Shown: piece after piece, positions 16,553 through 25,552 of the stretch
Layout: the number at the start of each line of letters is the position of its first letter
Numbering within the stretch: position 1 is the first letter of the stretch
Assembly: GCA_949292245.1 (NCBI GenBank)
Contig: CASEYV010000005.1
Coordinates: forward strand, 1 to 43,540
Direction: 5' to 3'
Source of the DNA: an uncultured bacterium
Lineage (GTDB): Bacteria; Bacillota_I; Bacilli_A; RF39; UBA660
Length of the DNA: 43,540 nt
Program-made: the position numbers and the translations under genes
Notes under the pieces: generated by a model
What the model saw: only the letters and a program-made list of their open reading frames with translations
Database searches by the model: none
Told to the model about the DNA's origin: nothing

Positions 16553-17830
16553 ATGATAGACATTAAATTAATCAGAGAAAATCGTGATTTAGTAAAGGAA
16601 AACATTAAAAAGAAATTTCAAGATGAAAAGTTAGCATTAGTAGATGAAGTATATGAATATGATAAAACATATCGTGAATACAAATTAGAAGGGGACAATC
16701 TAAGGGCTAAAAGAAACGAATTAAGTAAAGATATTGGATCATTAATGCGTGATAAAAAAGAAGAAGAAGCTAATAATATAAAAAAAGAAGTAAGTAGAAT
16801 CAATGAAAGAATTAAAGAGCTTGAAGAAAGTGAAGAAAATTTAGAAAAAGAAATAAAGTCAAGAATGATGGTTATTCCCAATATTATTGATGCATCAGTA
16901 CCAATAGGTAAAGATGATACAGAAAATGTCGAATTAGAAAGATTTGGGGAACCAATAGTACCTGATTTTGAAATACCATATCATGCTGAAATAATGGAAA
17001 AGCTAAGTGGTCTTGACAAAGATGCCGCGGGAAGAACAAGTGGCAATGGTTTTTACTATTTAATTGGTGATATAGCAAGACTTTCTAGTGCTATGCTTGC
17101 TTATGCTAGAGATTTTATGATTGAAAAAGGTTTTACATATTGCATACCACCATTTATGATTAGAAGTGATGTAGTAACAGGAGTAATGTCATTTGCGGAA
17201 ATGGATGCAATGATGTATAAAATTGAAGGAGAAGATTTATATTTAATTGGTACCTCAGAACATTCAATGATTGGACGATTCAAAGGTGAAATAGTAAAAG
17301 AAGAAAATTTACCAATAACCATGACTTCATATTCTCCGTGTTTTCGTAAAGAAGTTGGCTCACATGGCTTAGAAGAAAGAGGAATATATCGAGTTCATCA
17401 ATTTGAAAAGCAAGAAATGATAGTTTTATGTAAACCAGAAGAATCTATGGATTGGTATAACAAAATGTGGAGTTTCACAGTTGAATTATTTAGGAATTTA
17501 GATATTCCAGTTAGGACATTAGAATGTTGTAGTGGAGATCTTGCAGATTTAAAAGTAAAATCATGTGATGTAGAAGCCTGGAGTCCTAGACAACAAAAAT
17601 ATTTTGAAGTAGGGTCATGTTCCAATCTTGGAGATGCTCAAGCAAGAAGGTTAGGAATTAGAACAAAGGGTGATAGTGGCACATATTATGTTCACACTCT
17701 TAATAATACAGTACTAGCATCAACTAGAGCATTAATTGCATTAATAGAAAACAACTATCAAAAAGATGGTAGCATAAAAATACCAAAAGTATTACAACCT
17801 TACATGGGAGGTTTAGAAGTTATAAAATAA
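16553..17830 (+). CDS. serS: Seryl-tRNA synthetase
   Basis: A 425-residue class II aminoacyl-tRNA synthetase charging tRNA-Ser. The N-terminal long antiparallel coiled coil (residues 1-110, starting MIDIKLIRENRDLVKENI) and catalytic core are complete: motif 2 as YSPCFRKEVGSHGLEERGIYRVHQF, TSEHSM before it, and motif 3 near TLNNTVLASTRALIALIENN. Length is normal. Expression is governed by the serine T-box immediately upstream; ribosome site aaaggaag. Confidence 0.97.
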   Translation: MIDIKLIRENRDLVKENIKKKFQDEKLALVDEVYEYDKTYREYKLEGDNLRAKRNELSKDIGSLMRDKKEEEANNIKKEVSRINERIKELEESEENLEKEIKSRMMVIPNIIDASVPIGKDDTENVELERFGEPIVPDFEIPYHAEIMEKLSGLDKDAAGRTSGNGFYYLIGDIARLSSAMLAYARDFMIEKGFTYCIPPFMIRSDVVTGVMSFAEMDAMMYKIEGEDLYLIGTSEHSMIGRFKGEIVKEENLPITMTSYSPCFRKEVGSHGLEERGIYRVHQFEKQEMIVLCKPEESMDWYNKMWSFTVELFRNLDIPVRTLECCSGDLADLKVKSCDVEAWSPRQQKYFEVGSCSNLGDAQARRLGIRTKGDSGTYYVHTLNNTVLASTRALIALIENNYQKDGSIKIPKVLQPYMGGLEVIK

Positions 17831-17832
17831 TT

Positions 17833-17872
17833 TAAATAAGTTTTGCAAATTTGCAAAATTTATTTTTTTTTT
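17833..17872 (+). terminator. Terminator of serS
   Basis: Hairpin built around the palindrome ttttgcaaatttgcaaaa with flanking aaata/tttatt pairs, followed by a run of ten T. Confidence 0.65.
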
Positions 17873-17908
17873 GAGAAAAATGTGTTAATATATGTAAATG
17901 GTGATATT

Positions 17909-18547
17909 ATGAATCAAGCACTAATGATGATGTTAATATATTTATCAACAGCTATATCAAGTAATGAGTTAAATAATTATTTAGAAAGATTAAATTTTAA
18001 AGAATTTGATGATTTATTTTTAGATGAAGAATTTAGTAAATCATCCGCGGATATATTAAGTTATGAAATGTCTTATAATAAAGCATATAATTTTTTACCC
18101 TACGCAAATATAATAATTGCGTTATATAATTGGTATCACCGCAAGAAGAAAATGGAATATATAATAGACAAAGGTGAATTTTTATTAGAAGATGATAGAA
18201 ATAGAGAAGAAAAAAATGCTTTTTTAGAACAAACTCACAATCCATCGGGCAATTACTTTGTAGGATATTATGAAGGTGAAAAACCAATAGTTATATGGTT
18301 TACATTTAATGGAAAAACCATAGATATTAAAGATACATATACAAGAGCTTTTGATAATTTGAGTGGAGAAGAAATAATAGATAAAGTATTAACCATATTA
18401 AATGATATTAAAAATGGAGTAGATGGCTATATTTACAGTGATAATATATATAGAGTATTAAATTCAAGAGCAGTAAGAAACATTTTAATGGAGTTTACAA
18501 TGGAAAAAGAAGATGCTCAATTAGAAAGAATTAAAGAAAATAATTAA
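17909..18547 (+). CDS. Hypothetical protein
   Basis: A 212-residue soluble, acidic protein with no recognised family. I start at ATG 17909, preceded by ggtgat 5 bases upstream; the longer frame from 17843 would run through the serS terminator. The middle has YEGEKPIVIWFTFNGKTIDIKD, beta-rich, and the ends are helical. Single gene between serS and the ncRNA. Confidence 0.6.
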   Translation: MNQALMMMLIYLSTAISSNELNNYLERLNFKEFDDLFLDEEFSKSSADILSYEMSYNKAYNFLPYANIIIALYNWYHRKKKMEYIIDKGEFLLEDDRNREEKNAFLEQTHNPSGNYFVGYYEGEKPIVIWFTFNGKTIDIKDTYTRAFDNLSGEEIIDKVLTILNDIKNGVDGYIYSDNIYRVLNSRAVRNILMEFTMEKEDAQLERIKENN

Positions 18548-18574
18548 AAGTTTTGTCTAGTTTTGTCGAAACGC

Positions 18575-18602
18575 TTGCAATACAAAAAATACCTGATACA
18601 AT
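18575..18602 (+). promoter_or_regulatory. Promoter of the 6S-like RNA
   Basis: TTGCAA (18575-18580), 16 bases, TACAAT (18597-18602). The predicted start, about 18609, is exactly the first base of the closing stem of the RNA described next. Confidence 0.5.
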
Positions 18603-18608
18603 GATTAT

Positions 18609-18796
18609 GAAAGCGGGTTTTGGTAAAGGTATTTTTTCATTTTTATAAATTACAACCTATTCTTAAAACACTATTTTCACTCTTATTTTTTATGATATCC
18701 CTGTAATAATCCCGCTTTCCACTTGGATTTATAAATAAAATAAGAAATAAAAGAAAACAAATAATCCTGCACCTTAAATTTGTTTTCTTTTATTTT
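18609..18796 (+). ncRNA. Structured non-coding RNA, 6S-like architecture
   Basis: No ORF fits the 300-bp gap 18548-18846. A promoter places the 5' end at 18609. The first nine transcribed bases (gaaagcggg, 18609-18617) pair perfectly with cccgctttc (18711-18719), giving a closing helix around about 93 bases of AU-rich sequence with a second helix near ggtat (18629)/atatcc (18695). A strong 17-bp terminator stem (18746-18762 with 18778-18794) ends the transcript, for a total of about 188 bases. Closing helix, large AU-rich interior and length resemble 6S RNA, which binds sigma-A RNA polymerase; I have no conserved-sequence match, so another small RNA is possible. Confidence 0.45.
18746..18796 (+). 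terminator. Terminator of the 6S-like RNA
   Basis: Perfect 17-bp stem (aataaaagaaaacaaat paired with its complement at 18778-18794) ending in ttttatttt. The -35 box of the miaB promoter overlaps its 3' arm. Confidence 0.8.
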
Positions 18797-18822
18797 ACAA
18801 AAATAATGCTATATGATAAAAT
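18794..18822 (+). promoter_or_regulatory. Promoter of miaB
   Basis: TTTACA (18794-18799), 17 bases, TAAAAT (18817-18822) with tg just before it. Confidence 0.5.
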
Positions 18823-18846
18823 AGTTGGGTAAAGCGAGGTAATATA

Positions 18847-20253
18847 ATGAACAAACCTGATTTATGTATAGCAAGAGACAGAAAAAAAGTAAAAATAGAT
18901 TATAAAGAACAATTATTAGATTTAAAGCCGATATATAAGGGCAAAAAATATTTTTTAAGAACATATGGCTGTCAAATGAATGTTCATGATTCAGAAGAAA
19001 TTAGGTATTATTTAGAAAGTCTAGGTTATGAAAAAACTGATATTTTAGAGCAAGCTGATATAGTAGTATTAAATACTTGTGCTATAAGAGAAAATGCTAA
19101 AGATAAAGTATTTGGTTATTTAGGAAGATGTAAACATTTAAAACAAACCAAAAAAGATTTAATAATTTGTTTATGTGGTTGTTTAATGCAACTTCCTAAT
19201 GAAGTTGAGGGAATAATTAACAACCACAAATTTGTTGATATAGTAATAGGAACTCATAATATAAATGAATTACCTAAATTGATTATGGAATTAAACAACG
19301 ATCAAAAAATAGAAGTATATTCTAATAGCAATGAAGTAAATGAAAATATTAAATATAAAAGGGATTCTAAGATAAGTGCCTGGGTAAATATCCAATATGG
19401 TTGTGATAAATTTTGTACATACTGTATAGTGCCATTTACAAGAGGTAGAGAAAGAAGTAGAAAAATTGAAAACATTATTCAAGAAACAAAAGAACTAAAA
19501 GAAGAGGGATACCAAGAAATAACTTTATTAGGTCAAAATGTAAATGCATATGGTAAAGACTTAAATTTAGGTTACAATTTTGCAACTCTTCTTGAAGAAG
19601 TTGCTAAAATAGGTATACCTCGAGTAAGATTCGTAACAAGTCACCCTTGGAATTTTACTGATGAAATGATTGATGTAATTGCAAAATATGAAAATATTAT
19701 GCCATATATCCATTTACCACTTCAATCAGGAAGTGATGATATTTTAAGAAAAATGAATCGTCGATACAACAAAGAAGAATACAAAAATTTATTTACTAAA
19801 ATAAAGGAAAAAATTCCAAATGTAAGTATAACAACAGATATAATAGTAGGTTTTCCAAATGAAACAGAAGAAGATTTTCAAGACACTTTAGATATGGTTG
19901 ATTATTGTAAATATGATAGCGCATATACTTTTATATATTCCAAAAGAGAAGGGACATATGCTGCAACATTGGAAGATAAAATAAGTGATGAAGAAAAAAG
20001 TAAGAGATTACAAATATTAAACAAAAAAGTAAATGCATATGCTTTAGAAGCAAATAAAAAACTAATAGGAAAAACAGTAGAAGTACTAATAATTGATAAA
20101 AGTGAAAAAGGAGAAGATAAAGTTTGTGGTTATACAGATACTATGAAACTAGTAAATGTAATAGGAAAAGAGGATTTAATAGGGAAAATCATTAAAGTAG
20201 AAATAACTGATGCAAAAAGTTTTAGTTTAGATGGAATATTGCTTGATAACTAA
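18847..20253 (+). CDS. miaB: tRNA-2-methylthio-N6-dimethylallyladenosine synthase MiaB
   Basis: A 468-residue radical-SAM methylthiotransferase that modifies A37 of tRNAs reading UNN codons. The N-terminal UPF0004 domain has the three cluster cysteines in TYGCQMNVHDSE, LNTCAIRENA and CGCLMQLP; the radical SAM CxxxCxxC is in YGCDKFCTYCIVPFTRGRERSR; HLPLQSGSDDILRKMNRRY follows; the C-terminus is a TRAM domain (KTVEVLIIDKSEKGED). Length is normal. Ribosome site gcgaggt. Confidence 0.95.
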   Translation: MNKPDLCIARDRKKVKIDYKEQLLDLKPIYKGKKYFLRTYGCQMNVHDSEEIRYYLESLGYEKTDILEQADIVVLNTCAIRENAKDKVFGYLGRCKHLKQTKKDLIICLCGCLMQLPNEVEGIINNHKFVDIVIGTHNINELPKLIMELNNDQKIEVYSNSNEVNENIKYKRDSKISAWVNIQYGCDKFCTYCIVPFTRGRERSRKIENIIQETKELKEEGYQEITLLGQNVNAYGKDLNLGYNFATLLEEVAKIGIPRVRFVTSHPWNFTDEMIDVIAKYENIMPYIHLPLQSGSDDILRKMNRRYNKEEYKNLFTKIKEKIPNVSITTDIIVGFPNETEEDFQDTLDMVDYCKYDSAYTFIYSKREGTYAATLEDKISDEEKSKRLQILNKKVNAYALEANKKLIGKTVEVLIIDKSEKGEDKVCGYTDTMKLVNVIGKEDLIGKIIKVEITDAKSFSLDGILLDN

Positions 20254-20271
20254 AAAAGTTTATGATACAAT
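20243..20271 (+). promoter_or_regulatory. Promoter inside the end of miaB
   Basis: TTGATA (20243-20248), 17 bases, TACAAT (20266-20271) with TG before the -10. It serves the gene at 20297. Confidence 0.5.
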
Positions 20272-20296
20272 AAATCTCAAAACAGGGAGGTAAATT

Positions 20297-20992
20297 ATGG
20301 AAAACAAAAAAAATGTAGTGTGTAGAGATAATATTTATGTTGGTGAAGTTGTAAGAACAAATAGAATATACCGTTATGATGGTGAGTATGACCTTTTTAG
20401 AACTAAACCAGGGCAATTGAGTACAGGTCCTTGGATAAGTTATAGAAGTATGTTATTTGTTCCAAATGAAGAAAGATTATCTGATGATTTATTATACAAA
20501 AGTCCTAGTTATCCAATACTTAATGTAACAGATGATGAGACTTGTTTAAATCTTAATGAAGGAAGCATAGTTGTTAAAGATGCATGTAATTTAGCAGCAC
20601 TTCTTGAATATTTTGGATATGATAAAGAACTAACTTATAGGGATATTGTACAAATAAGAAAACAATTTTTTACTGGAAGATTTGGTAAAGATAATTGTGA
20701 ATTGTTTGGTTATAAGGAAATTATGCCAGAAGATTGTAAGTATTTTCGTGGTGGTATTGAAATTACAGATCCTAGAGAGTTAAAAAGAAGAATAGCACAA
20801 GAAAGAAAAATGCAACAAGCTGGTCATCGAATGTTTGTAGGAATCTCTGAAAGTGTTTTACCTAGAGAATATTGGGATGTTTTAGATAAAATGGGTGATA
20901 ATGATTTAAAACATGCTATTGAATGGCATGAAAAAATGAATGCATTTGAGCCTGCTAAAGAAGAAGGTCCAATAAGAAAACTAAGAAGATAA
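20297..20992 (+). CDS. Hypothetical protein
   Basis: A 231-residue soluble protein of unknown family. It contains several Cys and aromatic residues in the first half (VVCRDNIYVGEVVRTNRIYRY, TGPWISYRSMLFVPNE) and a basic, helical C-terminal part (RELKRRIAQERKMQQ, then PIRKLRR). No membrane segment or signal peptide. Strong ribosome site (gggaggt) and its own promoter suggest good expression. Confidence 0.65.
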   Translation: MENKKNVVCRDNIYVGEVVRTNRIYRYDGEYDLFRTKPGQLSTGPWISYRSMLFVPNEERLSDDLLYKSPSYPILNVTDDETCLNLNEGSIVVKDACNLAALLEYFGYDKELTYRDIVQIRKQFFTGRFGKDNCELFGYKEIMPEDCKYFRGGIEITDPRELKRRIAQERKMQQAGHRMFVGISESVLPREYWDVLDKMGDNDLKHAIEWHEKMNAFEPAKEEGPIRKLRR

Positions 20993-21052
20993 AGATAAGG
21001 ACAAGTTATAAATTTTTTAAATATTAAATGGTGCGGTTGAAATTACAATTAA

Positions 21053-21097
21053 TAAAAAAAGACTTATATACTCATAACATATATAAATCTTTTTTTA
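21053..21097. terminator. Bidirectional terminator between convergent genes
   Basis: Runs of A and T flank an imperfect stem (aaaaaaagact.atata / tatat.aaatctttttt) overlapping the end of the acetyltransferase gene; works on both strands. Confidence 0.5.
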
Positions 21098-21501
21098 TTA
21101 TCATCTAATTTTAATTCTTCTAGTTTTTTAAAACCAAATTTTTCATATAAATTTATATGTTTTGTATGCAAATAAATAGTTTTAATATTTAATTTTTTCA
21201 TAAAATCTGGAATAGATTCTATTAATGTTCTTCCCAAACCCAGTCCTCTATATTTTTCTTTTATATAAACATTAGCAATCCAGGGAACATATGAAGTATT
21301 ATCATGATCATGTTCTAAAATTTGGTAAAAGCCTATTAAAACATTATCTTTTAATAAAATAATAGTAATTGGATATGTTTTATTTTTAATGCCATTTTTA
21401 ATATTTTCTAAATTATCAACTTTAATCCAACTTATTAATAAATCATTTACTTCATTAATATATTTATCATTTACATCATCTAATATTTTAAATTCTATCA
21501 T
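21064..21501 (-). CDS. GNAT family N-acetyltransferase
   Basis: A 145-residue acetyltransferase with the acetyl-CoA site KEKYRGLGLGRTLIESI (R/Q-x-x-G-x-G/A pattern), a preceding strand AWIANVYI, and the closing TIYLHTKHINLYEKFGFKKLEEL typical of GNAT motif B. Start at 21501 chosen for the aaggtgg site; the longer frame to 21600 would begin in the tRNA terminator. Substrate unknown. Before the mobile element came in, this gene lay directly downstream of tRNA-Met. Confidence 0.85.
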   Translation of the reverse strand: MIEFKILDDVNDKYINEVNDLLISWIKVDNLENIKNGIKNKTYPITIILLKDNVLIGFYQILEHDHDNTSYVPWIANVYIKEKYRGLGLGRTLIESIPDFMKKLNIKTIYLHTKHINLYEKFGFKKLEELKLDDNKKRFIYVMSI

Positions 21502-21562
21502 AAACCACCTTAATTTTATTAATCTAATTAAATCATAACATGATATTGATAATAATTTCAAC

Positions 21563-21592
21563 AAAAAAACTAGTTTAAAAAACAAACTAGTT
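21563..21592 (-). terminator. Displaced terminator of tRNA-Met
   Basis: Perfect 9-bp stem aactagttt/aaactagtt with a T-run on the minus strand. It stands 7 bases beyond the left att copy of the mobile element, where the terminator of the tRNA-Met gene would lie if the element were removed. Confidence 0.6.
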
Positions 21593-21726
21593 ATATTCAT
21601 ATGGTACGGACAAATAGTATATCCGAAACTTTAGGAATAGTTGATAAGCAACTAATCACTAAATACATTTTACCATAGATATAGTTTATTTCAACATTTT
21701 TTAGTCAATTTTTATAAAATAATACG

Positions 21727-21775
21727 AAAAAAAGGAACAGCGTTCCTTTTTCTCCCTCTCAAAAAGAGAGGCATT
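21727..21775 (-). terminator. Terminators at the end of the element's cargo
   Basis: Two hairpins in a row: aaaaaggaac/gttccttttt (10 bp, 3-base loop, T-rich on the outer side) and cctctc/gagagg. They close the Abi transcript before the left end of the element. Confidence 0.65.
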
Positions 21776-21840
21776 TCATTACATATTCATGATATCATAT
21801 TTTATGATCAATGTAAATATGTAACACTAATATTTTATGA

Positions 21841-23349
21841 TTATTTTTCTTTATTATTCATTAATTTGTCAAAATACTTTTTATCTATACCTGTATATTT
21901 AGTATATGCTCTATCAAATAAGAAATGTGTATATTTCATGCATTCATTATTTTTATTATTTTCATTTAATAAAGATTTCATCTCATCTTGCATATCTCTA
22001 ATTTGCTTGTTTAGTGATATTAAATCTAATTTAATTCTTTTATCATTATCATATTTTTCTTTAATACTGTTTATGTTAAAATCAATATTACTATAATCAT
22101 CTAATTTAGATAAAATTGTTTCATATAAATCCATTTTATTAGTAGCTGCTTTATCTGGTCTCAAAATAATATTATATTTTTTATATACATAAACTAACTC
22201 TGTATACATATTATTGTTCTTATCCAAATGTGAAATAATTTTGTAGATTATATATATAACCCAAGATAAATCAATATTTGTATTACCTGAAAAACTATTA
22301 TATCTATCACTACCAAAGAATTCTGCCAAGTAAGACATATAATTTGTTGTTAATACATATTGCTCTTGCTGATTATGTGCTTTTGGTAAGATGTAATGTA
22401 TATTATTTGATTTTGATGAATAATACTCTTTAACATTAAAATTATATATAGGCTGATTGTGAGCTAAACTATTTCTTAATAAACCAACAATATTTAATAT
22501 TTCACGCATAACATTTAATTTGTTCCAATATTTTTCTTTGTCTTCATCAGTTGTTATTTCATCTTTATTTATTTTAATATTAGTAAAACAATTAACACAG
22601 TCTTCCAAAATATTTTGCATATGAGATTTATCTAAATTAATAATTAATTTAATAGTTTCTCCTAGTGTTAATTCATTAATTATAATCCAATAAGGTACTG
22701 AAAGTTCTTGATCGTTTTTTCTTTTAATTGGATTAGAGTGTTTATTTGTTTGTTTATCAAATATCTTCTTTATTGAGTTAATAGAATTAGTAATGTTTTT
22801 AGGGGTTGTATCATATTGATTTATATCTGTCAAAAAATTATCTTTAGCCTCTATACTATTTAAATATGTAACCAAAACATTTTTTAAACTTTCTTCTATT
22901 ATTAAAGTATATTTTAATAATACATTTCTAAGCTCATGCTCAAATTTATAAATTCTTATAAAATCACTATAAATAACTTTGTTAGAATATAAATGATTAT
23001 AATATTTTATTCCTTTTATTTTTTCTTTAAGTTCATCGTTTGAGTCAGTATATTTTAAATTAATACCATATTTTTGACATATGCTAATTAATATTCCTCT
23101 ATATAGAGTACTATTACTTGTATCATTAGAAATTGAGAAATTTTTTCTATATCTATCAATATCAATTGAATTTTTTATATTATTTTCAATATCATCTATA
23201 TTTTCAATACTAGTAGAAAAAATATTTTTATAAGCATTAATAACTTGATAATAACTATATTTATCAAAATGTTGTTTCTTTTTTTCATCAAGTATAATTC
23301 CTTTGTTTTGTAATTTTTTTCTCAATTTCATATTAGTATATGATTTCAT
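21841..23349 (-). CDS. Abi family (AbiD/AbiF-like) HEPN protein, abortive phage defence
   Basis: A 502-residue protein of the Abi_2 type. Conserved features in order: YYQVINAYKNIF near the N-terminus, an IYKFEHELRNVLLKYTLIIEESLKN helix, PYWIIINELTLGETIKLI, and LRNSLAHNQPIYN, whose R292-N293-x3-H297 is the HEPN RNase motif. Related proteins abort phage infection, probably by cleaving RNA. It is the outermost cargo gene of the mobile element, as expected for defence cargo. The C-terminal 120 residues form a helical extension. A 14-codon ORF with its own ribosome site overlaps the start. Confidence 0.75.
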   Translation of the reverse strand: MKSYTNMKLRKKLQNKGIILDEKKKQHFDKYSYYQVINAYKNIFSTSIENIDDIENNIKNSIDIDRYRKNFSISNDTSNSTLYRGILISICQKYGINLKYTDSNDELKEKIKGIKYYNHLYSNKVIYSDFIRIYKFEHELRNVLLKYTLIIEESLKNVLVTYLNSIEAKDNFLTDINQYDTTPKNITNSINSIKKIFDKQTNKHSNPIKRKNDQELSVPYWIIINELTLGETIKLIINLDKSHMQNILEDCVNCFTNIKINKDEITTDEDKEKYWNKLNVMREILNIVGLLRNSLAHNQPIYNFNVKEYYSSKSNNIHYILPKAHNQQEQYVLTTNYMSYLAEFFGSDRYNSFSGNTNIDLSWVIYIIYKIISHLDKNNNMYTELVYVYKKYNIILRPDKAATNKMDLYETILSKLDDYSNIDFNINSIKEKYDNDKRIKLDLISLNKQIRDMQDEMKSLLNENNKNNECMKYTHFLFDRAYTKYTGIDKKYFDKLMNNKEK

Positions 23350-23377
23350 TTATACTGCCTCCTACTAAAAAGAGCAT
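23333..23377 (-). CDS. 14-residue upstream ORF overlapping the Abi start
   Basis: ATG at 23377 follows aaggag at 6 bases and encodes MLFLVGGSINEIIY, ending inside the Abi gene in another frame. Its codons cover the Abi ribosome site (aggaggc), so its translation would affect Abi initiation. Could be chance in AT-rich DNA, but the ribosome site is good. Confidence 0.35.
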   Translation of the reverse strand: MLFLVGGSINEIIY

Positions 23378-23423
23378 AGTACTCCTTATCAACAATAATA
23401 AGTCTATACTAGCCCTTATTAAA

Positions 23424-24083
23424 TTACTTATTTTGTGTTTTTATTAATTTCTTTTGATTTTGTAATTCTCTATACTCATCTTCTGCCATATCAGCATCAC
23501 ATCTTAAGAAACAAGCTGTTTGTCTATAACCATCATAGCATTTGCCTGTTTTTTCTTCTAATTCATCTGCTTTTGCTTCTAACTTTTCTCCTTTTTCAAA
23601 TAAATATAATGCTCTCAATGATTTAAATCCTCGCATATTTCTATTTAATCTCATAGCATCTTCTAAATATTCTTTAATATATTCTGGTCTATCAGTTTCT
23701 TCTATTTGATAATCTTTTGCCTTTAGTTCAGGAACTTTTACACCTAATAATATTTCAAACCATGCTGCAACAATATGCCTATGACAAAATTCAGTATTAG
23801 GTTCATAACAAAGTAGAACAGAATAGTCAAGGTCTCTAAATACTCTTTCAGGATCTAGTTTTGATAAAACTTGATTCCAATATTCCTGTACATAATATCT
23901 ATTATTTTCTTCTTCAGAAATTTTACCAATATTATTATGCCATACTTTCCAAAAAGATAATTTCGGTGCTAATTCTGGATAACATTTCCCTTGATAATTA
24001 GCATCTTTTCCACGATTACCAGAGATAGAATAGGTTATATATTTATCTGACTGCCAATCATTATGACTGCTTGTACTAATCAT
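23424..24083 (-). CDS. DUF488-like protein
   Basis: A 219-residue protein beginning MISTSSHNDWQSDKYITYSISGNRG. The segment DYSVLLCYEPNTEFCHRHIVAAW is the characteristic DUF488 C-E...C-H-R motif, and the preceding KLSFWKVWHNN..YVQEYWNQVLS also fits that family. The last 60 residues are charged helix. Start at 24083 follows aggagga; the longer frame to 24134 has no site. DUF488 proteins have no settled function; they occur often in mobile DNA. Extra promoter likely upstream (tataat near 24140 on the minus strand). Confidence 0.55.
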   Translation of the reverse strand: MISTSSHNDWQSDKYITYSISGNRGKDANYQGKCYPELAPKLSFWKVWHNNIGKISEEENNRYYVQEYWNQVLSKLDPERVFRDLDYSVLLCYEPNTEFCHRHIVAAWFEILLGVKVPELKAKDYQIEETDRPEYIKEYLEDAMRLNRNMRGFKSLRALYLFEKGEKLEAKADELEEKTGKCYDGYRQTACFLRCDADMAEDEYRELQNQKKLIKTQNK

Positions 24084-24190
24084 ATTTTTTCTCCTCCTAA
24101 TAAATATCCACCTTTTTATCTCTTTACCTGTCAAATATTATAACATATTTTTACAGTGTTTTTAATACATTTTACTGAATTAGTTAAATT

Positions 24191-25537
24191 TTATCTTTCA
24201 AAATCATCTTTTTCTTTGTTTAAGTTTAATTCTTCAATATCATCATCATCTAAAACATTATCATCATACATTTCATTAACAACATCAATATATTTATCAT
24301 CTTTATCATACCAACTATGAAGTTTATCATGTAAGAATGATATTAGTTTTTCAAACTTATTTTTCCAATATTCAAGAGTGTTTTTCAAATCGTGAATTTT
24401 TGATTTTAAAAATGATATTTCATTGTCTTTCTCTTTAATTGTATCATTCAAAGTCTTAACTCTTAAATCAAGTGCTTCATTATTTTCAGTAAGAGTTTTA
24501 ATTTTATTGTTTTTATCTTTTAATTGTTCGTGAGCATTAACTAATGTATTAGATAGAGTTTGTATTTTATCATATTCTTTACTAGTGTCATTAACTTGAT
24601 TGATAAAGTCGATAAAAGATTCTTTATCTTCTTTTGATAAAATATAATTATCTTTATTTAGTTTTGATGTTTTAAGTTTAGCAATTTTATCTTTTATATC
24701 TTTATAGTTTTGTTTTAACTCTGAAGATTTTTTATTAGCTTGTTTTAGGTTTTCGGTATTTTTTTCAATTTGCTTTTTCATTTCAATATAGTTAGCCATA
24801 TCAGATACATGAATATCTCTATTTCTTCCTTTTTGTTTTTGTTTTAAAGTAGAATCTAAACTATATACGTGATTAAATTCTTCAATACATAAAGTTCTCA
24901 TTTTATCTTGTAATCTAATTAAGGATTCTTTAGTAAATACATCAGATTTACCAACCTGTTTTTCCATACCATTTTTATTCTTATATTTAATTGGAACACC
25001 AACAATATGTAAGTGTGGGCTTGTTTCATCATAATGAATAATAGCACTAGCTACTTTAAAATTAAGAACTAATAATTCTAAATCATCAACTTGTTTTTTA
25101 TAAACTTCTGACATTTTCTTTTTAAAATTTTCATCTTTAGTATCCCAATATTCTTTATCACCAAGTTCAAGTATTATTTCACATGCAAGATCCTTTTTCT
25201 CATTATTAGATACATTATCAAAATAATTATCTATCATACGACTAGGTCTAGATTGTTTAGAATTGTATTCAAGTCTTGCTTCTTCAAATTCACTTAAATA
25301 TAATTCTTTGACATCATCAAGTGGAGAAGAAGTTCCTCTAACTATTTCTATTAAGTCTTGTTCGTTATCGTATTTTCTATAATTATGCTTATCTACTTTT
25401 GATAATTGTCTTACATTTTGAATAGCATTATTTGGTAAAGAAGTTGTTCCACTTAAATTGTTTTTACCATTTTGTTTAGATATGTTTTTTCTATTTTTAT
25501 CACTACCTAAATGTAGCGAATAAGCAAGTTCTGACAT
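24191..25537 (-). CDS. MobV-family relaxase (plasmid recombination/mobilization protein)
   Basis: A 448-residue relaxase that would nick the element at oriT and lead the strand into a recipient. The conserved HxDExxPHxH metal/catalytic motif is H168-Y-D-E-T-S-P-H175-L-H177, followed by KSDVFTKESLIRLQDKM, as in Mob/Pre proteins. N-terminal region has EEARLEYNSKQSRPSRMI. Residues 225-430 are a long coiled coil, and the end is acidic. Start at 25537 follows aaaggagg. It has no type IV secretion genes with it, so transfer would depend on a helper element. Confidence 0.85.
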   Translation of the reverse strand: MSELAYSLHLGSDKNRKNISKQNGKNNLSGTTSLPNNAIQNVRQLSKVDKHNYRKYDNEQDLIEIVRGTSSPLDDVKELYLSEFEEARLEYNSKQSRPSRMIDNYFDNVSNNEKKDLACEIILELGDKEYWDTKDENFKKKMSEVYKKQVDDLELLVLNFKVASAIIHYDETSPHLHIVGVPIKYKNKNGMEKQVGKSDVFTKESLIRLQDKMRTLCIEEFNHVYSLDSTLKQKQKGRNRDIHVSDMANYIEMKKQIEKNTENLKQANKKSSELKQNYKDIKDKIAKLKTSKLNKDNYILSKEDKESFIDFINQVNDTSKEYDKIQTLSNTLVNAHEQLKDKNNKIKTLTENNEALDLRVKTLNDTIKEKDNEISFLKSKIHDLKNTLEYWKNKFEKLISFLHDKLHSWYDKDDKYIDVVNEMYDDNVLDDDDIEELNLNKEKDDFER

Positions 25538-25552
25538 AGTTTCCTCCTTTCT

